A stretch of 64,000 nt of DNA from Mycolicibacterium sediminis (lineage in GTDB: Bacteria; Actinomycetota; Actinomycetes; Mycobacteriales; Mycobacteriaceae): the NCBI RefSeq assembly GCF_010731735.1, contig NZ_AP022588.1:1054001-1118000 (forward strand), read 5' to 3'. The number at the start of each line of letters is the position of its first letter. Position 1 is the first letter of the stretch. Positions 16,780-24,941 of the stretch are shown here, piece by piece. Below the pieces are notes generated by a model. It did no database searches. It saw only the letters and a program-made list of their open reading frames with translations, and was not told the origin of the DNA. Made by a program: the position numbers and the translations under genes.

Positions 16780-16850
16780 GCGCTACCTCCGTAGGTGGTG
16801 CGGTCCTTGGGGGACAACATCGGTCCGATGGGCGCTATTCCACGGCTCGG

Positions 16851-17873
16851 CTAGCGCATCGCCCGTCCGGCGGACCCCAACGTCACGGCGGCCTCGACCA
16901 CCCGTGCCGCCATCGCGCTCTCGGCCGGCTTGCCCCACGACCGCGGGTCGTAGGCCTTCTTGTCGCCGTAGCCACCGTCGACCTTGAGCACCCGGTCGTA
17001 TCTGGCGAGCATGTGGCCCGCGATGGAGCGGGTGAAGGCGTACTGGGTGTCGGTGTCGACGTTCATCTTGACGACACCGCTGGCGACGGCCGATGCGACG
17101 TCTTCGGCGCTCGATCCGGAGCCGCCGTGGAAGACGAGGTCGAAGGGCATGTCCCTGCCGGTCTCTCGTCCGATGGCGGTCTGGATCTCCTCGAGGATCT
17201 CCGGACGCAGGTGGACGGAGTCCGGGTGGTAGACGCCGTGCACGTTGCCGAAGGTCAGCGCCGTCAGGTATCGGCCGCGCTCGCCGGTGCCGAGTGCCGC
17301 GACGGTGGCGCGTGCGTCGTCGACGGTGGAGTAGAGCTGTTCGTTGATCTCGTGGGAGATGCCGTCCTCCTCGCCACCGATCACGCCGACCTCGATCTCG
17401 AGGATCGTGTTCGCCTCCACCGACGACTCCAGCAGTTCGCCTGCGATGCGCAGGTTCTCGTCGAGTGGGACGGCGGACCCGTCCCACATGTGTGACTGGT
17501 ACAGCGGGTCGAGACCACGGGCGCGACGGTCGATCGCGTCGGCGATCAGCGGCCGGACCCAGTCGTCGAGGTGCTCGGCCGGGCAGTGATCGGTGTGCAG
17601 GGCCACGGTCACCGGGTAGTGCGCGGCGACCTCCCCGGCGTAGAGCGCGAGTGCCTTCGATCCGGCGAAGCGGTTCTGGACCGCGTTCCCCGACAGGTAC
17701 AGCGCCGTTCCCAGCGACACCTGGATGATGCCGTCGCTCTCCGCCTCGGCGAAGCCCTGCAGCGCAGCGTTGAGGGTCTGCGAACTCGTCACGTTGATCG
17801 CCGGGTACGCGAATCCGCCGTTCTTCGCGCGGTCGAGCATGGCGACGTACTGGTCGGGGGTTGCGATCGGCAC
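16851..17873 (-). CDS. fba: Class II fructose-bisphosphate aldolase (second paralogue type)
   Basis: The 340-residue zinc aldolase matches actinobacterial class IIA FbaA along its length: MPIATPDQYVAML at the start, zinc ligands in LHTDHCP, the glutamate-rich ILEIEVGVIGGEEDG, GNVHGVYHPD, and the phosphate site VFHGGSGS followed by NVDTDTQYAFTR. It cleaves a ketose-1,6-bisphosphate (or ketose 1-phosphate) to dihydroxyacetone phosphate and an aldehyde. It is the last gene of the sugar operon, 24 bp after the LacI gene. It is therefore likely to be an inducible copy for that sugar, not the housekeeping enzyme. GTG start. Confidence 0.9.
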   Translation of the reverse strand: MPIATPDQYVAMLDRAKNGGFAYPAINVTSSQTLNAALQGFAEAESDGIIQVSLGTALYLSGNAVQNRFAGSKALALYAGEVAAHYPVTVALHTDHCPAEHLDDWVRPLIADAIDRRARGLDPLYQSHMWDGSAVPLDENLRIAGELLESSVEANTILEIEVGVIGGEEDGISHEINEQLYSTVDDARATVAALGTGERGRYLTALTFGNVHGVYHPDSVHLRPEILEEIQTAIGRETGRDMPFDLVFHGGSGSSAEDVASAVASGVVKMNVDTDTQYAFTRSIAGHMLARYDRVLKVDGGYGDKKAYDPRSWGKPAESAMAARVVEAAVTLGSAGRAMR

Positions 17874-17897
17874 GGTCGGGGTCCTATCGGTGGAGGG

Positions 17898-18896
17898 TCA
17901 GGTGCAGCCGCACGAGTTGCGATGGTGGAACGTCGTCGGCACGCGAATGCGTTGCGGCGCATCGTCGAGACCCCGAATGCGACGCAGCAGCAGTTCCACC
18001 GCGGTGACGCCGATGGTCTCGACGTCCTGTGCCGCGGCCGTGAGCTTGGGCTCGAACAGATCGGACCACTCGAAGTCGTCGTAGCACAGGAACGCCACGT
18101 CACCCGGTATCGAGAGGTTCAGACCGCGAAGCGCCTTGAGCGTCCCGATGGTCATGGAGTTGTTCAGCGACACCAGCGCCGTGGGCCGGTCGGCACCCGA
18201 CATCAGTGCGTGCACCTCGCGCTCCGCGACGTCCGTGCTGGAGTCGCCGTCGAGGACGAGGTCGGCGTCGATCGCGATGCCGCGGTCGGCCAGCGCCGCC
18301 GAGTAACCGTCGAACCGCTCGGTGGTGGAGGAGATCCCGGCCAGACCGCGGACGACGGCGATCCGCCGGTGCCCGAGGTCTAGCAGGTGCTCGGTCAGCG
18401 ACCGCGCCGACGAGAAGTTCTCGGGACCGACCTGATCGCTCCCGACGTCGACGCCTCGGTCGATGAGCACCAGCGGTGTTCCCGTACAGGTGATCTTCGG
18501 CAGGGTGGTCCGCTCCGACCCGGCCGCGGGAGCCACGATCATCCCGTCGACCTGACGGTCGAGGAGCGAGTCGACGACGCGCCTCTCGGAGTCGACGTCG
18601 TCGTGGGAGTCGCCGACGATGAGCACGTAACCGGCATCCGACAGCGCCCGTTCGACGGCGTGCACCAGGCCGCCGAAGTACGGGTTCGTCAACGCCGAGA
18701 TCGAGAGTCCGACCGTGTGCGTGCGCCCGGCCGCCAGTGACCGTGCGACGCCGTTGCGGCGGTACCCGGTCTCCTCGATGGCCGCCTCGACGCGCAGGCG
18801 CGTGGCGATGTTGACCTTGCGCGTGCCGTTGAGGACGTGCGACACGGTGGACGCCGAGACGCCGGCGAGGCGGGCGACCTCGCCCATCGTGGTCAC
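17898..18896 (-). CDS. LacI-family transcriptional regulator
   Basis: The 332-residue repressor starts at a GTG overlapping the upstream stop (GTGA). A LacI helix-turn-helix, MGEVARLAGVSASTVSHVLN, is followed by the hinge GYRRNGVARSLAAGRT. The periplasmic-binding-like sensor domain starts at HTVGLSISALTNPYF. Its placement inside the operon it presumably controls gives autoregulation. The likely operator is the 28-bp palindrome before the binding-protein gene, which contains the AAGCGCTT core typical of LacI-family sites. The C-terminus ends in NSCGCT, an unusual Cys pair that may have no functional meaning. Confidence 0.9.
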   Translation of the reverse strand: MTTMGEVARLAGVSASTVSHVLNGTRKVNIATRLRVEAAIEETGYRRNGVARSLAAGRTHTVGLSISALTNPYFGGLVHAVERALSDAGYVLIVGDSHDDVDSERRVVDSLLDRQVDGMIVAPAAGSERTTLPKITCTGTPLVLIDRGVDVGSDQVGPENFSSARSLTEHLLDLGHRRIAVVRGLAGISSTTERFDGYSAALADRGIAIDADLVLDGDSSTDVAEREVHALMSGADRPTALVSLNNSMTIGTLKALRGLNLSIPGDVAFLCYDDFEWSDLFEPKLTAAAQDVETIGVTAVELLLRRIRGLDDAPQRIRVPTTFHHRNSCGCT

Positions 18897-19543
18897 CGGA
18901 GACGCACGATGCGGTCGGCGCGACCAGCGGTCGACTCGATCATCTGGGCGTTGCGTTCGTCCGGGCCGAGCGCCCAGGACGCTGCGTCCTCCGGCGACTT
19001 CCCATAGGCCTCGTGCCGTCGCAGCAGCCGCGTGTGACGGATGTCGGTGTCCGGCGCCAGGAACCACACCTCGTCGACGTGTGACCGCGCGGCGGGCCAG
19101 GCGTCGACGTCCAGGAGGAGGTAGTTGCCTTCGGTGACCACGAGCGGCACCGTGGGCGAGACGGGGATGGACGACCCGATGGACTCCTCGATCTCGCGCC
19201 GGAACCGCGGCGCGTAGACGACGGGATCGCCGGCCTGCTGCGCGCGCAACGTCTCGATGAGACGCGCGTACCCGCCGTCGTCGAACGTGTCGTGAGCGCC
19301 CTTGCGGTCCCGGCGCCCCAGGTCGATCAGGACCTCGTTGGCGAGGTGGAAGCCATCCATGGGAACGAGCACCGCCGTGTCCGGGCCCAGCGCGGTGACG
19401 AGTTGCTCGGCGACGGTGGACTTTCCGGCTCCCGGCGCGCCGGTCAGACCGAGGATCCGACGCTCGCCGGGGACGACGAGCGCCATCGCCCACTCGACCA
19501 GTTCCGTCAGTGACGCAACCTGAACGTGCTGCTCGATGCTCAC
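18893..19543 (-). CDS. FrcK-like nucleoside/sugar kinase (P-loop, PRK/uridine kinase family)
   Basis: The 216-residue P-loop kinase has Walker A GAPGAGKS (residues 35-42), VPMDGFHLANEVL, a lid-like segment RRDRKGAHDTFDDGGY and a Walker-B-like VVTEGNYLLLD. This is the PanK/uridine-kinase-like family that includes FrcK of the rhizobial fructose transport locus frcBCAK. Both ends overlap neighbours by GTGA, placing it tightly between the PfkB kinase and LacI genes. The phosphate acceptor is not known; a sugar or its phosphate is the natural guess. Start GTG at 19543. Confidence 0.83.
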   Translation of the reverse strand: MSIEQHVQVASLTELVEWAMALVVPGERRILGLTGAPGAGKSTVAEQLVTALGPDTAVLVPMDGFHLANEVLIDLGRRDRKGAHDTFDDGGYARLIETLRAQQAGDPVVYAPRFRREIEESIGSSIPVSPTVPLVVTEGNYLLLDVDAWPAARSHVDEVWFLAPDTDIRHTRLLRRHEAYGKSPEDAASWALGPDERNAQMIESTAGRADRIVRLR

Positions 19544-20457
19544 GGTGCTCGCCTCCACGAATCGTTCGGCAGTCCGGACAACCACGCCCGCGGCCCGACG
19601 ACCGAACACCGGTGTGCGGCCACGCGGGCGGAGCCCTCGATGCGCTCGGCGAGCGCGGTGCCGGTCTGCGTCGAGAAGTAGGCATAGGCACCGTGGAACG
19701 CATCGCCTGCGCCGAGGGTGTCGACGGCGACGACGGGTGGAACCGGTAGGGAGCCGGACTGCCCACCCGACCACCACTCGACCGGATCGGGGCCGTGCGT
19801 GGTGACGACGGTACGGACGCCGCCGCGGGCCAGCGCCGCGGCGGTGGACCGCGAATCGTCCGCACCGGGTGTGCGGAAGTCGTTGGAGCACACCACGTCG
19901 GTCGCGTGGGGGATGACGTCCCCCATCGCCGGCTTCCATCGGCCGGCGTCGACGACGAGTGTGGTGTGCCGCGCTGCGGCCAGCCGGGCGGCGGCGCCGG
20001 CGATCTTCGGGTGATGTCCGTCGACGAGGACGACGCCGGCCCCTGCCAGCAGGTCGTCGAGGTCCGCGGGCGGTTCGGCGTCGGAGTTCACGGCGTCCAG
20101 CGAGACGACCGATCGATCACCCGTCGCCTCGACGACCGACACCGCGGAGACGGGTACCGCCCTGGTGGTGCCCGTCGCCGCGTCGACGACGCGGACGCCG
20201 TACTCGGCGAGGTCGGCGCGGATCAGGTCCGCGACCGGGCCGTCGCCGAGCGCGGTCACGAGCATCGCATCGCCGCCCAGTGCGGCGAAGGTGACGGCGG
20301 CATTGGCCGCAGGTCCGCCCGCCGCGACGAACTGCTCCGTGGCCGTGACCTTCTCGTTGACGCCGGGCGGCTCGGCGACGCGATGGATCACGTCGAGAGT
20401 GGCCAGCCCCACGAAGACCCCGACCGGAGCCTTCTCAGAGACCGGCGCGTTCCTCAT
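19540..20457 (-). CDS. PfkB-family carbohydrate kinase
   Basis: The 305-residue kinase has the N-terminal PfkB signature region, with AAGGPAANAAVTFAALGG near residues 45-60, and signature 2, DTLGAGDAFHGAY, with the catalytic Asp. It probably phosphorylates the imported sugar. I chose ATG 20457, which has GGAGGA 8 nt upstream and overlaps the ABC ATPase gene by 23 bp. An in-frame upstream ATG at 20475 lacks such spacing. The next gene starts inside its stop codon. With the FrcK-like kinase and class II aldolase it would feed the sugar into glycolysis. Confidence 0.88.
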   Translation of the reverse strand: MRNAPVSEKAPVGVFVGLATLDVIHRVAEPPGVNEKVTATEQFVAAGGPAANAAVTFAALGGDAMLVTALGDGPVADLIRADLAEYGVRVVDAATGTTRAVPVSAVSVVEATGDRSVVSLDAVNSDAEPPADLDDLLAGAGVVLVDGHHPKIAGAAARLAAARHTTLVVDAGRWKPAMGDVIPHATDVVCSNDFRTPGADDSRSTAAALARGGVRTVVTTHGPDPVEWWSGGQSGSLPVPPVVAVDTLGAGDAFHGAYAYFSTQTGTALAERIEGSARVAAHRCSVVGPRAWLSGLPNDSWRRAP

Positions 20458-21229
20458 CGGTCGGCTCCTCCGCACCGGTCATGAGCGCCACCACCTCGGA
20501 CATCGAGCGCGTGGTCGGATCGACGACGCCGGCACGCTGACCGAGTCGGTGGATGTGGATCCGGTCGGCCACCTCGAACACGTGCGGCATGTCGTGGCTG
20601 ATGAGCACGACGGGGATGCCGCGGTCGCGGATCGACCGGATGAGGTCGATGACCTGACCGGACTCGCGCACGCCCAGGGCGGCGGTCGGCTCGTCCATGA
20701 TGATGACGCCGCGACCGAACGCCGCCGCCCGCGCCACCGCGACGCCCTGGCGCTGGCCGCCGGACAGCGTCTCGACGGCCTGGTTCACGGACTTGATGCC
20801 GATCTTCAGGTCCGCGAGGTGCTGGGAGGCCTCCTCGCGCATCCGCGGCATGTCGAGGCGGCGGAACAGGCTGCCCGACAGTCCCTTCCGTCGTATCTCG
20901 CGTCCGAGGTACAGGTTCGACGCGATGTCGAGGGCAGGTACGACCGCGAGGTCCTGATAGACCGTCTCGATGCCGGCCGCCCGGGCGTCGCGGGTGTTCT
21001 TGAACGACACCGGGGTGCCGTTCATCAGGATCTCGCCCGAGTCCGGTACCACCGCGCCGGCCAGGGCCTTGATGAGGCTGGTCTTGCCGGCGCCGTTGTC
21101 GCCGATGACCGCCAGCACCTCGGCTTCACGGAGTTCGAAGTCGGCTCCGTTGATCGCCGTCACGTTGCCGTACTTCTTGACCAGCCCGCGGGCCTCGAGC
21201 ACGGGTGCGCCGCTCGTCGGGGTCGTCAC
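20435..21229 (-). CDS. Sugar ABC transporter ATP-binding protein (FrcA/RbsA half-type)
   Basis: The 264-residue single-cassette ATPase has Walker A GDNGAGKT (residues 43-50), Q-loop VYQDLAVVPAL, signature LSGGQRQGVAVARA, Walker B VIIMDEPTAAL and the H-loop in VVLISHD. Most ribose-type importers use a two-cassette RbsA. The half-size form is that of fructose FrcA and some xylose/ribose systems. The start is a GTG at 21229 overlapping the permease stop (GTGA). Confidence 0.9.
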   Translation of the reverse strand: MTTPTSGAPVLEARGLVKKYGNVTAINGADFELREAEVLAVIGDNGAGKTSLIKALAGAVVPDSGEILMNGTPVSFKNTRDARAAGIETVYQDLAVVPALDIASNLYLGREIRRKGLSGSLFRRLDMPRMREEASQHLADLKIGIKSVNQAVETLSGGQRQGVAVARAAAFGRGVIIMDEPTAALGVRESGQVIDLIRSIRDRGIPVVLISHDMPHVFEVADRIHIHRLGQRAGVVDPTTRSMSEVVALMTGAEEPTDEERAGL

Positions 21230-22233
21230 TGTGATCTCCTGCGTGCGAACTGATCCACCGCCACCGCGACGATCACGAGGACTCCGGTGGCGATGTTCTG
21301 GTAGAGGTTGTCGACGCCGGCCTGGGTGAGGCCGTTGCGCAGCACACCGACGATCAGCGTGCCGACGAGGGTTCCACCGACGCCGCCGCGCCCGCCGAAG
21401 AGACTCGTCCCGCCGATGACCACCGCGGTGATCGACTCCAGGTTCGCGTTCTGATAGGCGTTCGGGTCGGCGTTCGGAATGCGACCGAGAGCTGCCCACG
21501 CGGCGATGGCGGCGATCACGCCCGTCGTGACGTAGACCGACAGCAGTACCCGCTGCGACTTGATGCCCGACAGGTCGGATGCCTGCGGGTTCCCGCCGAC
21601 CGCGTACACGTGTCTGCCCCAAGCGGTTTGAGACAGCGCGTACCAGGTTCCCAGATAGACCAGGAGCATCGCGACCACCCCGTACGTGGTCGAGAACGAC
21701 CCGACGCGGAACGACGTGCCGAGGAAGGTGAGCACCCCCGGCTCGACGCGGTACGTCTCCGACCCCGCGAGCAGACGCGTCGCCGCCTGGATGGCGGTGA
21801 ACGTCCCCAGCGTGACGATGAACGGCGGCAGCCGCAGCGCCGTGACGAGGCCGCCGTTGATCGCCCCGAACACGACGCACACCAGCAGCGTCGCTCCGAG
21901 CGCCATGAACGGACCGTTGGCACCGGCGGTCTGCGCCATCACGATCGTGCCGAACACGGCGACCGCGCCGATGGAGAGATCGATGCCCGACGTCAGGATG
22001 ATCAGCGTCTGGCCCACCGCGAGGATGCCGACGACCACGGACTGCTGCAGGATCAGCGAGACGTTCTGCGGGTTGAGGAACGAGTTCGAGACCGAGCTGA
22101 AGATGACGATGGCGATGACCAGCGCCACCAGCGGACCGAGCAACGGTTCACGCAGGAGGTGCCCCACGTTGAATCGGCTCGATACCGACGGCTTGGCCGT
22201 AGATGGGGCCGTCGATGGCGGGTCAGTGGTCAT
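21226..22233 (-). CDS. Sugar ABC transporter permease (RbsC/FrcC family)
   Basis: The 335-residue membrane protein has about 9-10 hydrophobic segments and the BPD_transp_2 landmarks GILAVGQTLIILTSGIDLSIG and AVIGGTSLFGGRGGVGGTLVG. These define ribose/fructose-type CUT2 importers in which one permease homodimerises. The ATG overlaps the binding-protein stop (ATGA), consistent with coupled translation. The likely substrate is a monosaccharide or polyol. Confidence 0.92.
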   Translation of the reverse strand: MTTDPPSTAPSTAKPSVSSRFNVGHLLREPLLGPLVALVIAIVIFSSVSNSFLNPQNVSLILQQSVVVGILAVGQTLIILTSGIDLSIGAVAVFGTIVMAQTAGANGPFMALGATLLVCVVFGAINGGLVTALRLPPFIVTLGTFTAIQAATRLLAGSETYRVEPGVLTFLGTSFRVGSFSTTYGVVAMLLVYLGTWYALSQTAWGRHVYAVGGNPQASDLSGIKSQRVLLSVYVTTGVIAAIAAWAALGRIPNADPNAYQNANLESITAVVIGGTSLFGGRGGVGGTLVGTLIVGVLRNGLTQAGVDNLYQNIATGVLVIVAVAVDQFARRRSQ

Positions 22234-23240
22234 GAACCGGCTGTGCCCCAGCAGTTCTGCTCACCCCAGGCGGTGTCCTTCGACTCGACTCCGGGCACCG
22301 GCTTGTCGGTAACGAGCTGCGAGCCGGTGTCGTTGAAGCCGCTGGGCTTGGTGCCGTCCTTGGCGAACTTGACCACGGCCTGCACGCCCTGCTCGGCCAT
22401 CTTCGCCGGGAACTGCAGCACCGTCGCACCGATCTTCCCGGCCTTCACGTCCGCGATCCCGGTGCAGCTGCCGTCGATCGACCCGATGGTGATCTGCGGG
22501 ACGCGGTTGGCGGACTGGATCGCCTGGTACGCGCCTGCGGCCGCCGGCTCGTTGATCGTGTAGAGCGCGTTGATGCCCGGCGCGCGCTGCAGGATGTTCT
22601 CCATCGCGGTCTGCGCCTTGGTCTGGTCGCCGTTGGTGTTCTCCTGGCCGACGATCTCCGGCGAGGAGTTGGTGATGCCGAAGCCCTCGAGGAACCCGTC
22701 GTGACGGAACGTGTCGACCGTGCCGCCGGGGGTGCCGTCCAGCATGACGACCTGGGGTGCCTTGCCGGCGAGCGCGGCCCTGACCCACTTGCCCTGCGCG
22801 ACGCCCGCGGCCTTGTTGTCGGTGGCGTACGTGGCGTCGACGGCGTCCTCGGGATCGGTCGCGGTGTCGAGGGCGATGACGATCACGCCCGCGTCGCGCG
22901 CCTTCTTGATGGCGTCGAGAACGCCGGTGGAGGAGTTCGGGGTGATGAGGATGCCCTTCACGCCCTGGCCGACCATGTTCTCGATGGCCGAGACCTGCCC
23001 CTCGTTGTCACCGTCGAACGCGCCGGCCAGGGCGATCAGCTCGGCGCCGTCCTTGTCGGCTTGCGCCTTGGCGGCTTCGCGGATCTTCACGAAGAAGGGG
23101 TTCGAGTCGGTCTTCGTGATCAATCCGACCTTGATGCCGTCCGATCCCGAGCCGCCGCAGGCGGTCATGCCGAGGACCAGCGAGCCGGCCACGAGAACCG
23201 TCCCGACCACGCGCGTGCTTGCGCTGCGCCTTGCGAACAT
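22230..23240 (-). CDS. Sugar ABC transporter substrate-binding lipoprotein
   Basis: The 336-residue protein has a signal peptide ending in a lipobox, LGMTACGG, with the lipidated Cys at 28 counting from ATG 23240. This start has GGGAG 6 nt upstream; an in-frame codon at 23279 would add 13 residues. The mature part is a Peripla_BP_4 (ribose/fructose-binding type) fold: KVGLITKTDSNPFFVKIREA, then GILITPNSS and VIALDTATDP. It is the first gene of the operon and would deliver the sugar to the CUT2 permease at the cell surface. Confidence 0.92.
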   Translation of the reverse strand: MFARRSASTRVVGTVLVAGSLVLGMTACGGSGSDGIKVGLITKTDSNPFFVKIREAAKAQADKDGAELIALAGAFDGDNEGQVSAIENMVGQGVKGILITPNSSTGVLDAIKKARDAGVIVIALDTATDPEDAVDATYATDNKAAGVAQGKWVRAALAGKAPQVVMLDGTPGGTVDTFRHDGFLEGFGITNSSPEIVGQENTNGDQTKAQTAMENILQRAPGINALYTINEPAAAGAYQAIQSANRVPQITIGSIDGSCTGIADVKAGKIGATVLQFPAKMAEQGVQAVVKFAKDGTKPSGFNDTGSQLVTDKPVPGVESKDTAWGEQNCWGTAGS

Positions 23241-23291
23241 GTGGACTCCCTTGTCCCGATGCGGCGCCGGGCGCGCCACGTACCTCCGAGG

Positions 23292-23297
23292 ACCCTA
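23292..23297 (-). promoter_or_regulatory. -10 hexamer TAGGGT of the sugar operon
   Basis: Read on the minus strand, TAGGGT (TANNNT pattern) follows the LacI-type palindrome by 6 bp. A bound repressor would cover the -35 region. Confidence 0.4.
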
Positions 23298-23303
23298 GGA
23301 CGA

Positions 23304-23331
23304 GCGAAAGCGCTTGCGCATGCGCTTTCGC
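23304..23331. promoter_or_regulatory. LacI-family operator, 28-bp perfect inverted repeat
   Basis: GCGAAAGCGC at 23304-23313 and GCGCTTTCGC at 23322-23331 are perfect 10-bp inverted repeats around an 8-bp spacer. The left arm plus spacer also contains the palindromic core AAGCGCTT (23308-23315), the classic central CG pattern of LacI-family operators. It lies 64 bp upstream of the binding-protein start. The remainder of the 23241-23537 gap shows no gene. Confidence 0.75.
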
Positions 23332-23537
23332 AAATCGGTCATTTCGCGGTGAGACTGCGCCCAGGGCTGTACCCGGTGACGGATCACGACCCTCGTCGCA
23401 GTCTCGTGGGGCGGGCTGGGTGGCCGCTTGAGCCCTATCGGGATCTGCGCCTCGTGGCGGTGAATCGTGGGCACCGGCGCGATTCGACGACCGTGACGCG
23501 CATCTTCGCGTAGGGCCGCCGTCGTGGCGCCTACCGG

Positions 23538-23972
23538 TCAATCGTCCCCAAGCACGCCCAGTGCCCGGACGGCGGCTGTTCGTACACGCGGTACGTCGTC
23601 ATGGACCAACCGTTCGAGTACCTCGCGCGTACGAGGGAGCGCATACCTGCCGGCGATCTTGCCGACCCATTCCCGCACCCGCCAGTGCTCGTCCTCCCCG
23701 GCCTCGATCAGCTGAGGAAGTGCGAGGTCGTCCCACGCCCAGAACAACCCGCGAGCCGCCCACACGCGCAACCAGTACCGGAGATGCGGTGGCAGGCCGC
23801 GGTCGATGAGCGCCTGCCCCGGTGGACCGCCGAGAGCGACGATCAAGCCGGGATCTGAGTCGTCGCCATCGAGCATCCGGCAGCAGGCCTCGGCGAACGG
23901 GATGCGGCCACGACCTTGGCACTCTCGTTCGACGCTGCGCTGCGGCGTCGTCTGCCAGATGCGACCGGGCAC
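23538..23972 (-). CDS. HEAT-repeat-like protein
   Basis: The 144-residue protein has a C-terminal half made of short paired helices typical of HEAT/PBS-lyase repeats: HWRVREWVGKIAGRY, then LERLVHDDVPRVRTAAVRAL. These fit the R-x-x-A-x-x-A-L pattern. No catalytic motif or membrane segment is seen. Such repeats mediate protein-protein contacts. The N-terminal half is not recognised. The GTG start at 23972 is tentative. No operon partner is obvious. Confidence 0.65.
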   Translation of the reverse strand: MPGRIWQTTPQRSVERECQGRGRIPFAEACCRMLDGDDSDPGLIVALGGPPGQALIDRGLPPHLRYWLRVWAARGLFWAWDDLALPQLIEAGEDEHWRVREWVGKIAGRYALPRTREVLERLVHDDVPRVRTAAVRALGVLGDD

Positions 23973-23999
23973 GACGCCATTGTGCGCCGCGCAGTCGTG

Positions 24000-24398
24000 T
24001 CACGTCGCCGACGTGATCGACCCCACCAGGATCAGGATCCCGACGATCAGCGTCCACCCGCCGTAGACGAGCACGACGATCGAGCAGATCGTGCCCACTC
24101 GTCGCCATCGCGGACCTCGGTCGGGTAGCGGATGGCGGTGGGTGAGGATCGCCACCAGCACACCGACGACGAGCACCCCGGGGGCGAAGCCCCACCACGA
24201 CCAACACGTCGCCGGCGCCCAGAACGCGAGCAGGGACGCCGACACGCCGATCACCTCGAGCGGCGACAGCGCCGAGGCGGTGGTCACGGCGAACGCCAGT
24301 GTGTAGCCCATGACCCCGAGGCCCGCCGCTGCCGTGACGCAGGCCGCGACGTGACCAGGCGACGGTCGTCCGACGGTCGCTACTCGCTCAGATGACAT
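24000..24398 (-). CDS. Small integral membrane protein
   Basis: The 132-residue protein has four hydrophobic segments, near 18-38, 47-63, 69-84 and 105-128. A basic loop, RHPLPDRGPRWRR, lies between the third and fourth. No family is recognised. A GGGGGGA stretch lies 5-6 nt before the ATG. Function unknown. Confidence 0.6.
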   Translation of the reverse strand: MSSERVATVGRPSPGHVAACVTAAAGLGVMGYTLAFAVTTASALSPLEVIGVSASLLAFWAPATCWSWWGFAPGVLVVGVLVAILTHRHPLPDRGPRWRRVGTICSIVVLVYGGWTLIVGILILVGSITSAT

Positions 24399-24465
24399 GT
24401 CAGTCCCCCCGCCTCCTCCGCCACTAGATCATGGCATCGGCGTGCGCGCGTGGTTCCGCAGCGGC

Positions 24466-24861
24466 TCACCCTGGCTCGATGGTCGAGTCGTCCCGCGCGG
24501 TCAATGCCGCGACGCCGAGGCCGGCGAACAAGGCTGCACCGCCCCCCGCGACGATCGCGCCCGTGGCGGACAGCGTCTGCGCGCGCCTGCCGCGTACCGC
24601 CGCCATCACGTCGAGGACGTCCGTGAGCAGGCCGAGCTGCAGCGCCCGGGTACGCAGGCGCGGCGAGGTCGTCTCGGTGATGGCCACTGCCAGGGTCAAC
24701 TCACGGGATCCGAACAGCTGAGTGGTCATCGGTTGATCCCGCCCCGTACTCAGGCCCATCAGCCGTCCCGTCCTGCGGGGGGCCAACCATGCTGCGGCGC
24801 CAGTGGCGAATCGCAGTGCCGCGAAGATTCGCACGAGAGCGGTGTATTGCGTGGAGGTCAT
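24466..24861 (-). CDS. Small hypothetical membrane-associated protein (DUF4267-like)
   Basis: The 131-residue protein has hydrophobic stretches near residues 8-25, 55-65, 73-88 and 98-120. The N-terminal pattern LRFATGAAAWLAPRRTGRLMG resembles small actinobacterial membrane proteins related to DUF4267. The assignment rests on general pattern only. It lies between the DesA3 gene and another small membrane gene on the same strand. Function unknown. Confidence 0.6.
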   Translation of the reverse strand: MTSTQYTALVRIFAALRFATGAAAWLAPRRTGRLMGLSTGRDQPMTTQLFGSRELTLAVAITETTSPRLRTRALQLGLLTDVLDVMAAVRGRRAQTLSATGAIVAGGGAALFAGLGVAALTARDDSTIEPG

Positions 24862-24941
24862 CCGACAAGCCTCAACGAGAGATACGCCTCTGTCTCGCGA
24901 ACCCCGCGATCACGCCCGGTACTGGCGGGATCACAGCCGGC

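Noticed and set aside
17898..19865. A minus-strand frame that would fuse ~320 residues to the LacI regulator
   Set aside because: The extension overlaps the FrcK-like kinase gene in another frame. The GTGA junction at 18893-18896 and the LacI HTH mark the true start.
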